In this document: piece after piece, positions 24,613 through 33,061 of the stretch
How positions within the stretch are numbered: the first letter of the stretch is position 1
Layout: each line of letters begins with the position of its first letter
NCBI RefSeq assembly: GCF_003112555.1
Contig: NZ_BEWB01000008.1
Span: 124,001-188,000, forward strand
DNA: 64,000 nucleotides
DNA from: Streptomyces coelicoflavus
GTDB taxonomy: Bacteria; Actinomycetota; Actinomycetes; Streptomycetales; Streptomycetaceae
Direction: 5' to 3'
Program-made: the position numbers and the translations under genes
Notes under the pieces: model-generated
The model's database searches: none
What the model saw: only the letters and a program-made list of their open reading frames with translations
What the model was told of the DNA's origin: nothing

Positions 24613-25878
24613 TCAAGCCCGCCCGGGCAGCAGGGCTACCGCGGCGAGCGGCACGGCGGCCAGCACCAGCCACGGCACGACGCCCGGAAGCCCGGTGTCC
24701 AGCAGCAGCCCGGTCGCGGAGCTGCCGGCCAGCACGATGAGCCCGGAGACCGAGGACAGCGCCCCCGTGTACAGCCCGAGGCGCCCCTCCTCGGCGAGGT
24801 CCGGCACCCAGGCTCGGGCGACGGGCGCGACGAGCATCAGCCCGAGGGTGAGCAGGACGACGAACCCGGCGGCGGGCAGCAGCCCACCCCTCCCCGTCCA
24901 CCCCGCGGGCAGCGCCAGCCCGACGACGGCGAACCCGGCGGCGATCAGCACCAGCCCCGCCACCATCGACCGGCGCGGCGCCAGCCGCTCCCCCGCCCAC
25001 CGGGTCACCGGCAACTGCGCGGTCACCACCAGGAGCGACGACAGGGCGAACAGCCAGGCCAGCGGCGCCTGCGAACCGGCGGCCCGCTCCACCTCGGCGG
25101 GCAGGGCCAGGTAGAGCTGGTTGTAGGCGAGCAGGTAGGCACCGTAGGCGCAGCACAGCGCGAGGAAGCGCCGGTTGCGCAGCACGAGCCGGGCTCCGCC
25201 CTTGACCCGGACCTGGACCCGCCCGGGGATGCGCTGCGGCAGCAGCCACGCGTGCCCGGCGAGGACCAGCACGAAGACCCCGGCCCCGGCGAGGCAGACC
25301 GTACGGAAGTCGACGGCGAGCAGCAGCGCACCCAGCAACGGCCCGACGAAGGCACCGGCCTGCCCGGCGACGGTGAACAACGCGAGCACCCGCGTCCGGT
25401 CGCCACCCGCCGTCTCCTCCCACACCACCGCCTGCCGGGCCACCTCCGACTCGACGGCCGGCGAGAAGAGCGCGGCGGCGAACCCGATCAGCAGGACGGC
25501 ACCGACGACGGCCCAGGTCCGTTCGGCGAACCCGAGCCACGCGAACCCGGCGATCCGCAGCACGCACCCGGCGAGCACGACGGGCCGGATGCCGTACCGG
25601 TCGGCGAGCGCCCCGCCGACCACGAAGAGCCCCTGCTGGCTGAAGGTCCGCAGCCCGAGCACGAAGCCGACCAGCCACCCCGCCATGCCGACGGACTGAC
25701 CCAGGTGCTCGGACAGAAAGGGCAGGACGGCGAAGAAGCCGATGTTGAAGGCGAGTTGGGTGAGGATGAGCAGGCGAAGCAGCGGGGAGAGCGTGGTGAA
25801 CGCGGTGAGCCGTGCGGTGCGACGGCCGGACGCCGGCACGGGCCGTCGGGGCGGCCGCCCGGTGGGTGCGGAGGTCAT
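24613..25878 (-). CDS. MFS transporter (12-TM), possible metallophore exporter
   Basis: A 421-residue MFS protein with about 12 membrane segments and motif A (GGALADRYGIRPVVLAG). ATG at 25878 starts one base after the permease stop, so it is the third gene of the operon binding protein - permease - MFS. In the staphylopine system the analogous MFS protein (CntE) exports the metallophore whose metal complex an Opp-type ABC transporter brings back. A similar role is inferred from operon layout and the Zur-like box upstream. Confidence 0.8.
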   Translation of the reverse strand: MTSAPTGRPPRRPVPASGRRTARLTAFTTLSPLLRLLILTQLAFNIGFFAVLPFLSEHLGQSVGMAGWLVGFVLGLRTFSQQGLFVVGGALADRYGIRPVVLAGCVLRIAGFAWLGFAERTWAVVGAVLLIGFAAALFSPAVESEVARQAVVWEETAGGDRTRVLALFTVAGQAGAFVGPLLGALLLAVDFRTVCLAGAGVFVLVLAGHAWLLPQRIPGRVQVRVKGGARLVLRNRRFLALCCAYGAYLLAYNQLYLALPAEVERAAGSQAPLAWLFALSSLLVVTAQLPVTRWAGERLAPRRSMVAGLVLIAAGFAVVGLALPAGWTGRGGLLPAAGFVVLLTLGLMLVAPVARAWVPDLAEEGRLGLYTGALSSVSGLIVLAGSSATGLLLDTGLPGVVPWLVLAAVPLAAVALLPGRA

Positions 25879-25879
25879 G

Positions 25880-27691
25880 TCATCGTGCTCCGGCCGGTTC
25901 CTTCTCCGTCGCCGCGGCGGACCGCCGCTCGGCCCCGTCGACCCCCTCGGTGACGGCCCGTGAACGGCGTCGCAGGACCGGCTGGCGCAGCCCGCCCGCC
26001 GCGCTGACGGCCAGCGCGCCGAGCAGCGCGAGTACGGCGGCGGGAGCGAGGACGGCCCACGGCGCACGCTCGGCGTAGGGCTGGTTCTCGGCGAGGAGCA
26101 GCCCCCACTCGGGGGACGGCGGCTGGGCGCCGAGCCCGAGGAACCCGAGGGAGGCGAGCGCGAGGGCGACGCCGGGCAGCCGCAGCAGGGCGTGCCGCAG
26201 AACCGGCGGCACCACCGCGGGCAGCAACTCGTGCCGCAGCAGATGGACCCGCCCCGCGCCCAGCCCCTTGCTGGCGGTGATGTGCAGCGTGGCGCGCTCC
26301 TGCCGCAGCAGCGAGGAGGTGTGGGCGGCGAGCGGCGCCCAGGCGACGGCGCCCACGGCGAGCGCCGGGGTGGCCGCACCGCTGCCCGCGACTGCGGTGA
26401 CGAGCAGGGCGACGAGCACGGGCGGCAGGGCGTTGACGGTGTCGACGAGGGGCGCGGAGACCCGGGGCAGGAGGCCCAGCAGCACGCCCACGAGCAGGGC
26501 GGCGGCGCTGATGGCGGCGGCGAGGAGCAGCGTGTCCAGCGCCCCGTGGCCGACGCGGGCGAGCAGGTCGCGCCCGAGGGCGTCGGTGCCGAAGGGGTGG
26601 TCGGGGGAGGGCGCCCGCAGCCGCTGCCCCGTGTCGAGGGCGAGCGGATCACGGGCCAGCCCCGCCCCGACGACGGCGAGCAGGACGGCACCGTAGAGGA
26701 GCGGCAGCACTCCCCCGGCGGGCGGCGCGGGCCGGTGCAGCGAGGACAGGGCGCCGTCGCGCAGCGCGGGCCCGGTGAGCAGCCGGGCGGCGACGCGGGT
26801 GGCGCCGGTCGCGAGCGCGGCGAGGAGGACGAGGGCGAGGGTGCCGGCCTGGAGCACGGGAAGGTCCTGGGCGAGGGCGGCCTGGAGGGTGGTGCGCCCG
26901 AGGCCCGGGATGTCGAAGACCTGCTCGACGGCGACGGCCCCGCCGGTCAGCCCGACGACGAACAGCCCGAGGTTGGGCAACAGCGCGGGCACGCAACGCC
27001 GTACGGCCTGACGGGCGACGGACCTCCCGGTCAGCCCGCGCGCCGCGGCGGCCAGGGCCCACGGCTCGCCGAAGGCGCCGGGCAGCAGATCGTCGAGCAG
27101 CCGCCCCAGTACGGCGCCCGCGGGCAGCCCGAGGGCGAGTGCGGGCAGCACGGTCCACTGGGGCCCGTACCACCCCAGCGCGGGCAGCCACCCCAGCTGC
27201 ACCCCGACGACGGTGGCGAGCACGGAGGCGACGAGGAACTCGGGCAGCGAGGCGAGCACGGCGGACAGGCTCCCGCCCGCGCGCCGCCCACCGAGCCGGC
27301 GCCGGGCCCCGAGCCGCAGGGTGCGCGCGCAGATCAGCCCGGCGGTGAGGACGGCGACGAGCAGCGCGACACCCATGAGCAGCAGCGAGGCACCGAGCGC
27401 CCGCGTCACGTCGGGCAGGACGTCCGCGCCGGAGATCCACGACTGCCCGGCGTCCCCGCGCACGAGCCCGCCCAGCCAGCCGGTGAGTACGTGCAGGGGC
27501 CCGCCGTCGATCCCGAGCTGCTGCCGGATGTCGGCGAGCACCTCGGGCGTGGGCTCTCGTTCGGCGGACCGTGCCTTGAGGACGGTGTGGGCGGGGTCGG
27601 TGTGCGTGAGCCAGGGCAACAGCCCGATCCCGCACACCAGCCCGACGGCGAGGAGGGTCCGCCACCCCGCGGCTGCCACCCGCTGCCACAC
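25880..27691 (-). CDS. fused DppB-DppC ABC permease
   Basis: Two peptide/nickel-type permease domains are joined in one 603-residue chain. The first (~1-320) is DppB-like and has the EAA loop EPWALAAAARGLTGRSVARQ; the second (~330-570) is DppC-like with DPLALDTGQRLRAPS, FGTDALGRDLLARV and the loop ITASKGLGAGRVHLLRHELLP. Both docking loops are intact, so two ATPases (or a dimer) should bind, yet none is encoded nearby. Start is ATG at 27691, 3 bp after the binding-protein stop. Confidence 0.85.
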   Translation of the reverse strand: MWQRVAAAGWRTLLAVGLVCGIGLLPWLTHTDPAHTVLKARSAEREPTPEVLADIRQQLGIDGGPLHVLTGWLGGLVRGDAGQSWISGADVLPDVTRALGASLLLMGVALLVAVLTAGLICARTLRLGARRRLGGRRAGGSLSAVLASLPEFLVASVLATVVGVQLGWLPALGWYGPQWTVLPALALGLPAGAVLGRLLDDLLPGAFGEPWALAAAARGLTGRSVARQAVRRCVPALLPNLGLFVVGLTGGAVAVEQVFDIPGLGRTTLQAALAQDLPVLQAGTLALVLLAALATGATRVAARLLTGPALRDGALSSLHRPAPPAGGVLPLLYGAVLLAVVGAGLARDPLALDTGQRLRAPSPDHPFGTDALGRDLLARVGHGALDTLLLAAAISAAALLVGVLLGLLPRVSAPLVDTVNALPPVLVALLVTAVAGSGAATPALAVGAVAWAPLAAHTSSLLRQERATLHITASKGLGAGRVHLLRHELLPAVVPPVLRHALLRLPGVALALASLGFLGLGAQPPSPEWGLLLAENQPYAERAPWAVLAPAAVLALLGALAVSAAGGLRQPVLRRRSRAVTEGVDGAERRSAAATEKEPAGAR

Positions 27692-27694
27692 GGT

Positions 27695-29209
27695 TCAGCG
27701 CCGGGTGCCGGTGCCGACGAGGGTGCGCTCGTACGGGTCGAGGACGACGCCCTGTACGGAGTCGGCTACGCCGGTGATGATCCGCTGGTGCACGAGCGGG
27801 ACGACGGCGTCGCTGCCGAGGATGCGCGCCTCGGCGGCCATGGCGGCGTCCTGGCGCTTCGCGGTGTCGGCGATCTTCTCGGCGTCGGCGACGGCACGGT
27901 CGACGCCCTCGTCGCAGAGCTGGGCGATGTTGAACCCGCCGTCGCAGGTGTAGTCGCTGGCGAGGACGGCGACGGGGTCACCGGTGTCGAGGAGCGTGTT
28001 CCGGGCGAGCACGAAGGCGTCGAACTTCCCGTCGAGGGCGTCCCCTTCGAGCCGCGAGTACTCCCGTACGGTGAGCTTGACGGTGAAACCCGCCTTCTCC
28101 AGCTGCTGTTTGACGACCTGGGCGACCTCGGGCAGCTCGGGCCGGTTGTCGTAGGTGGCGAGGGTGATGGTGCCCCCGTCCCCCGGCTTCTTGGCCGCCG
28201 CCCGTCCGACGGGCGCGGTCCGCTTGCCCTCCGCCCAGGTGACGGCGGGCCCGTAGACGCCGGCACCGGGATCGCCGTACCCCTCGTACACGTCCTTGGC
28301 GAACACGGAGGTGTCGAGGGCGGCGCGGGCCGCGGCCCGCAGCCCGGCGTCCTTGAAGGTTCCCGACGAGGCGTTGAGGAGCAGGCTCGTGGTCCGGGTG
28401 GTGGCGGTGTCGCGCCGGGTCTTCTCGTCGAGCGAGGCCGCCTGGGCGACGGGAACGGCCTCGGCGATGTCGAGTTCACCGGTCCGCAGGGCGTTGGCTC
28501 GGGCGGTGCCGTCGGCGATGAAGCGGGCGTCGATGCCGGAGGCCTGGGCGCGGCCGCCCCAGTAGTCGTCGAACCGCTCGAGGGAGGCGGAGGTGGCGCC
28601 GTTGACCTCGGTCAGCTCGAAGGGGCCGGTGGCGTGGCCGACGGGGTCGACACGGCCGTTCCCCTTCTCATAGGCCTTCGCGGAGAGGATGGCGAGGCTC
28701 GGGCTGGAGAGCCGCAGCGGCAGCACGGGGTCGGGCTCGGCGGTGGTGACGCGTACGACCCGGTCGCCGCCCGCCTTGACGCCGAGGGTGACACCGGCGA
28801 GTGCGGCGGGCGCGGGCTTGGCCTCGGTGGCGCGGGTGAGGGATGCGGCGACCGCGGCGGGGGTCACGTCGCCGCCGTCCTGGAAGGTGGCGTCGCGGAG
28901 GGTGAACTCCCAGGTCTTGTCGCCGTCCCGGCGCCAGGACTCGGCGAGCGCGGGCGCCGCGGACCCGTTGGCGTCGAGGGCGGTGAGCCCCTCGGTGACC
29001 CCGAGCCGGCTGAGCAGGGTGGCGTCGGCGCCGTACGGGGAGAGGTTCTCGGCGGGCGGGAAGGCGAGGGCGACGCGGAGACGGGCGCCGTCGCCGTCCT
29101 TCCCGTCACCGGACGCGGAGTCGTCGCCGCCTCCGGAGGAGAAACACCCCGCCGTCAGCGGGACGAGCAGAAAGGGAGCGAGCAGCCGGGAGCGGCGGTG
29201 GGAGCGCAT
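27695..29209 (-). CDS. ABC transporter substrate-binding lipoprotein (SBP_bac_5)
   Basis: A 504-residue binding protein of the peptide/nickel/metallophore class. The lipobox is LTAGC, with lipid Cys near residue 22, followed by a Ser/Gly/Asp linker. WRRDGDKTWEFTLRDATFQDG and similar stretches match the family. GAGGA precedes the ATG. A Zur-like box overlaps its promoter. It could bind oligopeptides, nickel or a zinc/metallophore complex; context favours the last. Confidence 0.85.
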   Translation of the reverse strand: MRSHRRSRLLAPFLLVPLTAGCFSSGGGDDSASGDGKDGDGARLRVALAFPPAENLSPYGADATLLSRLGVTEGLTALDANGSAAPALAESWRRDGDKTWEFTLRDATFQDGGDVTPAAVAASLTRATEAKPAPAALAGVTLGVKAGGDRVVRVTTAEPDPVLPLRLSSPSLAILSAKAYEKGNGRVDPVGHATGPFELTEVNGATSASLERFDDYWGGRAQASGIDARFIADGTARANALRTGELDIAEAVPVAQAASLDEKTRRDTATTRTTSLLLNASSGTFKDAGLRAAARAALDTSVFAKDVYEGYGDPGAGVYGPAVTWAEGKRTAPVGRAAAKKPGDGGTITLATYDNRPELPEVAQVVKQQLEKAGFTVKLTVREYSRLEGDALDGKFDAFVLARNTLLDTGDPVAVLASDYTCDGGFNIAQLCDEGVDRAVADAEKIADTAKRQDAAMAAEARILGSDAVVPLVHQRIITGVADSVQGVVLDPYERTLVGTGTRR

Positions 29210-29268
29210 GGTCCTCGGATCGATCAGGTGCGGGGCGGGAGTGCGGACGGGAGCGGACGGAAGGTTAC

Positions 29269-29285
29269 ATGAAAACGATTTCCAT
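29269..29285. promoter_or_regulatory. Zur-like box upstream of the transport operon
   Basis: ATGAAAACGATTTCCAT matches the Streptomyces Zur consensus TGAAAATGATTTTCA (from memory) at 13 of 15 positions. It lies 60 bp before the binding-protein start and overlaps a TGTAAC -10-like sequence on the minus strand. Zinc-loaded Zur would repress here. Confidence 0.6.
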
Positions 29286-29292
29286 GCCTACC

Positions 29293-29835
29293 TCACCCCA
29301 GGGGAACATCGAAGTGCACGATCCCCTGCCCACCCCCGGCGTCCTCCCGCTCGTCGTGCACCACCTTGGCCAACGACCGCCAGAACGGCTCGGCCCCGGT
29401 GACGGCGGGGTCGGTGTGCAGATAGACGGCCCGGTATCCCCCGTCGGCAACGGCGAACGCCAGCAACTCGTCGACAAGTCGACGCGCGAGCCCACGCCGC
29501 CGGTGCTCGGGCCGCACGTACACCCGCCGCAGCTGCGCGGTCACGCCGGAGGGGTACCGCTCGGCGACGTGCGCGGGGTTCGGGGGATGCGCGGGACCGC
29601 GGGAGTCGAGAGCACCGGTGGCGACGACCTCGCCGTCGGCGTCCACGGCGACGAGGAGGGTGTGCCGGGCGGGGGTCAGGTATGCCCCGGCCGGATCGAT
29701 CACATCGGCGTGCCAGCGCGGAACGTACCCGGTGCCGAAGTCGCGGTAGACGGTGTCGAGCATGACGGCGCGGGCGGAGGCCACGTCGGCGGGGGTGGCG
29801 GTCCTGATGGTGTAGTCGGTGGTGCGCACTTGCAC
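29293..29835 (-). CDS. GNAT-family N-acetyltransferase
   Basis: A 180-residue acetyltransferase. The acetyl-CoA loop is RRVYVRPEHRRRGLARRLVDELL (R-x2-G-x-A) near residue 113-135. The substrate is unknown. GTG codons at 29835 and 29829 are possible starts; there is no ribosome site, but TACGAT ends just upstream, so the message may be leaderless from one of them. It lies 5' of the Zur-box operon on the same strand. Confidence 0.8.
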   Translation of the reverse strand: MQVRTTDYTIRTATPADVASARAVMLDTVYRDFGTGYVPRWHADVIDPAGAYLTPARHTLLVAVDADGEVVATGALDSRGPAHPPNPAHVAERYPSGVTAQLRRVYVRPEHRRRGLARRLVDELLAFAVADGGYRAVYLHTDPAVTGAEPFWRSLAKVVHDEREDAGGGQGIVHFDVPLG

Positions 29836-29951
29836 ATCGTACGCATTAAGCCGTCTCTACTGGTCACCCAGGGCACCGACGACTCTCATCCACCGAACGC
29901 TCACCGAGCTCCGCCGAGAGATAGGAATGGCACCTCGGAGTCGGAGGAGAA

Positions 29952-30002
29952 ATGACAAAAGGCCTGGCAGGCTCCACAGATCAGCCCACGGTGACGACAT
30001 GA
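29952..30002 (+). CDS. 16-codon leader ORF coupled to the zinc-finger gene
   Basis: ATG at 29952 has an excellent ribosome site (GGAGGAGA) and reads 16 codons (MTKGLAGSTDQPTVTT) to a TGA that overlaps the next start as ATGA. The downstream gene has no good site of its own. The peptide probably serves to load ribosomes onto the next gene. Confidence 0.45.
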   Translation: MTKGLAGSTDQPTVTT

Positions 30003-30328
30003 CGAAGCCTCTTGCTCACCTCACTCCGACCGGGACCTGCTGGTGCGGCTGCGCCAAGAAGGTCGGAGCCGGGTCCTTCTTCGCTCCCGGGCACGACAAG
30101 GTCGCTGAAGCAGCCCTGCTCGCGGTCGAATACGGTTCTTCCGTGGCTCAGTTGCTGCATGGGCACGGATACGGACCGGGACACTCGGTGAGCGCGCGTG
30201 CCGTGTCCGAGGGTGTTTGGGCAAAGTGCCCGGCTTGCGACTACGTCGGCGCGCCCGCGAGCATCACCGATCACAGCAAGAAGATCCACACAGCGGCCGC
30301 CGACCAGGCCTGCAGGGCTCCACGATGA
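29999..30328 (+). CDS. small zinc-finger-like protein
   Basis: A 109-residue protein with two Cys-rich spots: CWCGC near residue 15 and CPACDYVG followed by HSKKIH near the end, which fits a C2H2 finger. The middle (FFAPGHDKVAEAALLAVEYG) is seen in many short actinobacterial proteins of mobile regions. Its stop overlaps the next ORF by ATGA. Function unknown; nucleic-acid or protein binding is likely. Confidence 0.6.
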   Translation: MTKPLAHLTPTGTCWCGCAKKVGAGSFFAPGHDKVAEAALLAVEYGSSVAQLLHGHGYGPGHSVSARAVSEGVWAKCPACDYVGAPASITDHSKKIHTAAADQACRAPR

Positions 30329-30547
30329 CCGAACCGACCTCAATTCGGCGTGCCGATCTTGAGAAGGCAGTACGCGCGCTGGGCGGTTACTGGGACACCA
30401 AACGAGGTCTGCGCGCACTACGCGACGCCGGTCACGCCCCCGCAAGACAAGCACACCTGTGCCATCCTCCGGACTCTCGTGACCGAGGGACTACTGGAGA
30501 AAGTGGAGGACCGGCCTGTCCGGTATCGCCTTTCGGACGTGGGCTGA
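30325..30547 (+). pseudogene. small winged-helix-like gene with a frameshift
   Basis: From ATG 30325 the frame reads MTEPTSIRRADLEKAVRALGG...RALRDAGHAP, then near 30445 sense moves to another frame, KHTCAILRTLVTEGLLEKV...RYRLSDVG, ending at TGA 30547. Joined, it would be a ~74-residue DNA-binding-type protein. A one-base indel in the CCCCCGCAAGACAAG stretch explains it. Confidence 0.5.
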
Positions 30548-30856
30548 GCGGGGGTACGTCGCTACGCGCACCACCCAGGCGTCTGCCCGGCGTCCCGCAT
30601 TGCTGCACCGCCTCCACTCACCGACGGACCCTGCCTTTTGCTCTGCCGTGGGCGTCCGGCCGCCACATCCCGAAATGAACCGGTCGCCCACAGTCGCAGT
30701 TCTCAATTCCTCCCACGCGGTGCCACACAGATCCGGGAAGTGAAGACCCACCTGTTCCCAGTGTGCGTGGCACCTAAGGGCTGTCCCGTAACTGGACGGC
30801 ACCCCGTTGCCGATCCCAGATCGGAGCGTGTCAGTGGCTGGTGACAGGATCGAGGG
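30548..30856. other. 309 bp without a recognisable gene
   Basis: No reading frame with coding character was found on either strand. GGGCTGTCCCGTAACTGG at about 30778-30795 resembles ends of some Streptomyces insertion sequences, but no partner repeat or transposase is visible. Confidence 0.5.
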
Positions 30857-31729
30857 GTGCTGCTCAAGGGATACGACCTCGGCCCGTTGGTTCCGGGCGA
30901 GTCACTGCTGGTCCACCCAGGCTTCTGGTCGAACTACCTCCTGACGATGTGCAGCGACGGGGGTGCGCCGAGCGACCGGCTCCAGGGTGGTTCGGCGAGG
31001 ACGGAGCCGACGTCGATGCCCTGTCCGAGGTCCTCTTCGATCCTGAGCTCTGGCCGGTGTTCAGGGTGCCGGCAGAAGACGGCCCTGGAGCCGTGGTGAT
31101 CTACCGCAATCTGGATGGCGACTACGGCACCGACTACCTCCTCACCCATCCAGGCAGAAGCTACGCCGAGCAGATCGCCAGCTGGGACGGAGACTTCTCC
31201 GGCACCGGACTGACTTGGCCCGAACTGATCCGGATCGCCGGCAATCCGTCGCTTGCGGCCGAAGGCGTCCAGGACACGGCCACCCGCCTTCTGCTACTGC
31301 TGCCCCTCCTCACCGACCAGGACGTGCCGGAAACAGCATCAGCACGGCTGATCGCCGCTCTGACCGCAGTCGGCGCGCCGCTAAACACTGCCTCCATCGC
31401 GGCGGAACACCTCCTGGCCCACCTCGCAAAGAGATCCCGACGTCCTGCACGAGGTCACGCGCCGGACCCCTGGATTCCATGCCTGGCAGGATCCGCGCTG
31501 GCTTGTCCACTGCCGGGACGCGGCCGCCTTCGTGGGCGGAGTCGGATACGCCGGGCTGGCGGCGCATCCCGACGCACTCGACCAACTGCGGACCGACATG
31601 CGCCTCGACGGCTGGCACGACGAAAGCCGGCTTGAGCGCTTCCTGACCAGGATAGGCGAAGACGCAACCGCCATGCTCTTCCGCTGCACCGTCTGCGGCA
31701 CGCATCTCGCCTACACGGACGCATCCTGA
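30857..31729 (+). pseudogene. CbrC-like (UPF0167) gene with two frameshifts
   Basis: Coding sense starts at GTG 30857 (LLKGYDLGPLVPGESLLVHPG), shifts frame near 30985, continues WFGEDGADVDALSEVLFD...LLAHLAKR, then shifts back near 31435 to VLHEVTRRTPGFHAWQDPRW and ends LFRCTVCGTHLAYTDAS. The end matches CbrC-family proteins, including the CTVC pair. Restored, it would be about 290 residues. The second shift is a single missing G after AAGAGA. Either the gene is dead or the two places are sequencing slips. Confidence 0.65.
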
Positions 31730-31866
31730 ATGTCGGCCGGGCCGCAGGGGGCTTCGGCAGCAGCTGAGTGTGCGGGCAACGCCGGCGCCCCCGCCCCACG
31801 TACAGCGCACTCCCGTACAGGCGTCGCTGCTGGTGACACGCCCGTCGCGGCCACCACGCTGGCGGC

Positions 31867-32349
31867 ATGCACAGTCCTTCCCCGCAGCGACACCGGCCGC
31901 TCGCCCCCGTTCCCTCTCCCGCGGTCCCCGCCGAGTTCGCCATGGCCTTCACCTCGACCCCTCGAGGGGCGCGCCTGGCCCGGTTGTTCGTCTCGCACTG
32001 CCTGAACACCTGGGGCCACCCCTACGACGGTCACGTCAACGAGACGCTGGCCCTCATCACCGCCGAGCTGTGCGCCAACGCCGTCACACACGGGCGCGTC
32101 CCCGGCCGTGACTTCCACGTCCGGCTGGCAGCCGAGAGGGAGGGTGATCGGCTGCGCCTGGAGGTCTCCGACGCCCACGCGGAGCGCCGGCCTGTCCTCG
32201 TCTCCCCGGCGAAGACGGACACCGAGTCCGGCCGCGGTCTGCGCCTCGTCAGTGCCCTTGCCGACAACTGGGGCGTCACCGACCGTCGCGGCGGTCCCGG
32301 TAAGACGGTGTGGGCATCCCTGAGAGCAGGACGGCCCTTGGTCGGATGA
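31867..32349 (+). CDS. anti-sigma-type ATP-binding protein (HATPase_c, RsbW-like)
   Basis: A 160-residue GHKL ATPase. The N box is ITAELCANAVTHGR, the G1 box VSDAH and the G2-like box GRGLRLVSALADNWG. Such proteins in Streptomyces bind sigma factors or their antagonists, often beside XRE and DUF397 genes, which are absent here. Convergent with the Fic gene. Confidence 0.85.
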   Translation: MHSPSPQRHRPLAPVPSPAVPAEFAMAFTSTPRGARLARLFVSHCLNTWGHPYDGHVNETLALITAELCANAVTHGRVPGRDFHVRLAAEREGDRLRLEVSDAHAERRPVLVSPAKTDTESGRGLRLVSALADNWGVTDRRGGPGKTVWASLRAGRPLVG

Positions 32350-32404
32350 CAGGAACTCGTCGTCTGCGACCGCGCCGAGGACGGCGCGTCGATCATCCCC
32401 GCCT

Positions 32405-33061
32405 TCAGTGTCGACGAGCTGAAGGCTGCGCGAGCACCTCACCTCGCCGTGCTGCCGCACCGGCGAGGATGTGGATCAGACGAGCCAGCGCCGGCGCACC
32501 GACCGGATCATCGGCGTACCTGGGCACCCGTACGGGGCCGACCTCTTCCAGGAACACCTGCTCCCGGGCCAGGACGAACCCCAGTGTGAGAAGGGCTGAA
32601 CGCGCGTTGCCGTCGTCGAAGGGGTGGAAGAAGCAGACGTCCAGATAGGCACGTGCGGCCCGGGCGGGAAGCGGGACGTCCGTGGCCGTCTCGGTGGCCT
32701 GGGACAGACACTCGTCGAACCGCGCCTGCGTCTCTTCGTGAATGCCGTACCGTTCCCTTCCTCCCTTGGCGAAGGCAGGAAGGGAACGGAATGCCACGTC
32801 CGGGCGACCGAGCACCTGTTTCTGCCATCCTGCGAGGAGGCCGAAACCGAGCGGCCGGTCGACCTCGGCATCCCTCCGGGCCGACCGCCAAGCCGCTCGC
32901 ATCCCGCCCCCGGGCGTCGTGCTCCCGCGCCTGTCCCGCGCGACCGCGACCGCGTCGATACCGTCGCGCGTGCCCCTGACCGGGCCGACCAGTTCACCCG
33001 ATGCCTCCTGCCACGCGATCTGCGAGCGCACCAGGAGCCAACTCCGGAGGTCGTCACGCAC
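32405..33061 (-). CDS. Fic/Doc-family protein
   Basis: A 218-residue Fic protein. The active loop is FHPFDDGNARSALL. Canonical AMPylators read HxFx(D/E)GNGRxxR; here the inner Gly is Ala and the last Arg is Leu, closer to the Doc toxin loop (HxFxDANKRTAL), whose known member phosphorylates EF-Tu. GTG at 33061 overlaps the upstream gene by 8 nt. The pair looks like a toxin with a partner. Which nucleotide chemistry it performs cannot be told from sequence. Confidence 0.8.
   Translation of the reverse strand: MRDDLRSWLLVRSQIAWQEASGELVGPVRGTRDGIDAVAVARDRRGSTTPGGGMRAAWRSARRDAEVDRPLGFGLLAGWQKQVLGRPDVAFRSLPAFAKGGRERYGIHEETQARFDECLSQATETATDVPLPARAARAYLDVCFFHPFDDGNARSALLTLGFVLAREQVFLEEVGPVRVPRYADDPVGAPALARLIHILAGAAARRGEVLAQPSARRH

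Noticed and set aside
24221..25678. A 485-codon minus-strand frame ending in the P450 tail
   Set aside because: Most of it is an antisense-phase reading of the MFS gene; only the last ~120 codons resemble P450, so it is called as a remnant.
30775..30800. Possible insertion-sequence end (GGGCTGTCCCGTAAC)
   Set aside because: No matching inverted repeat, target duplication or transposase fragment could be found nearby.
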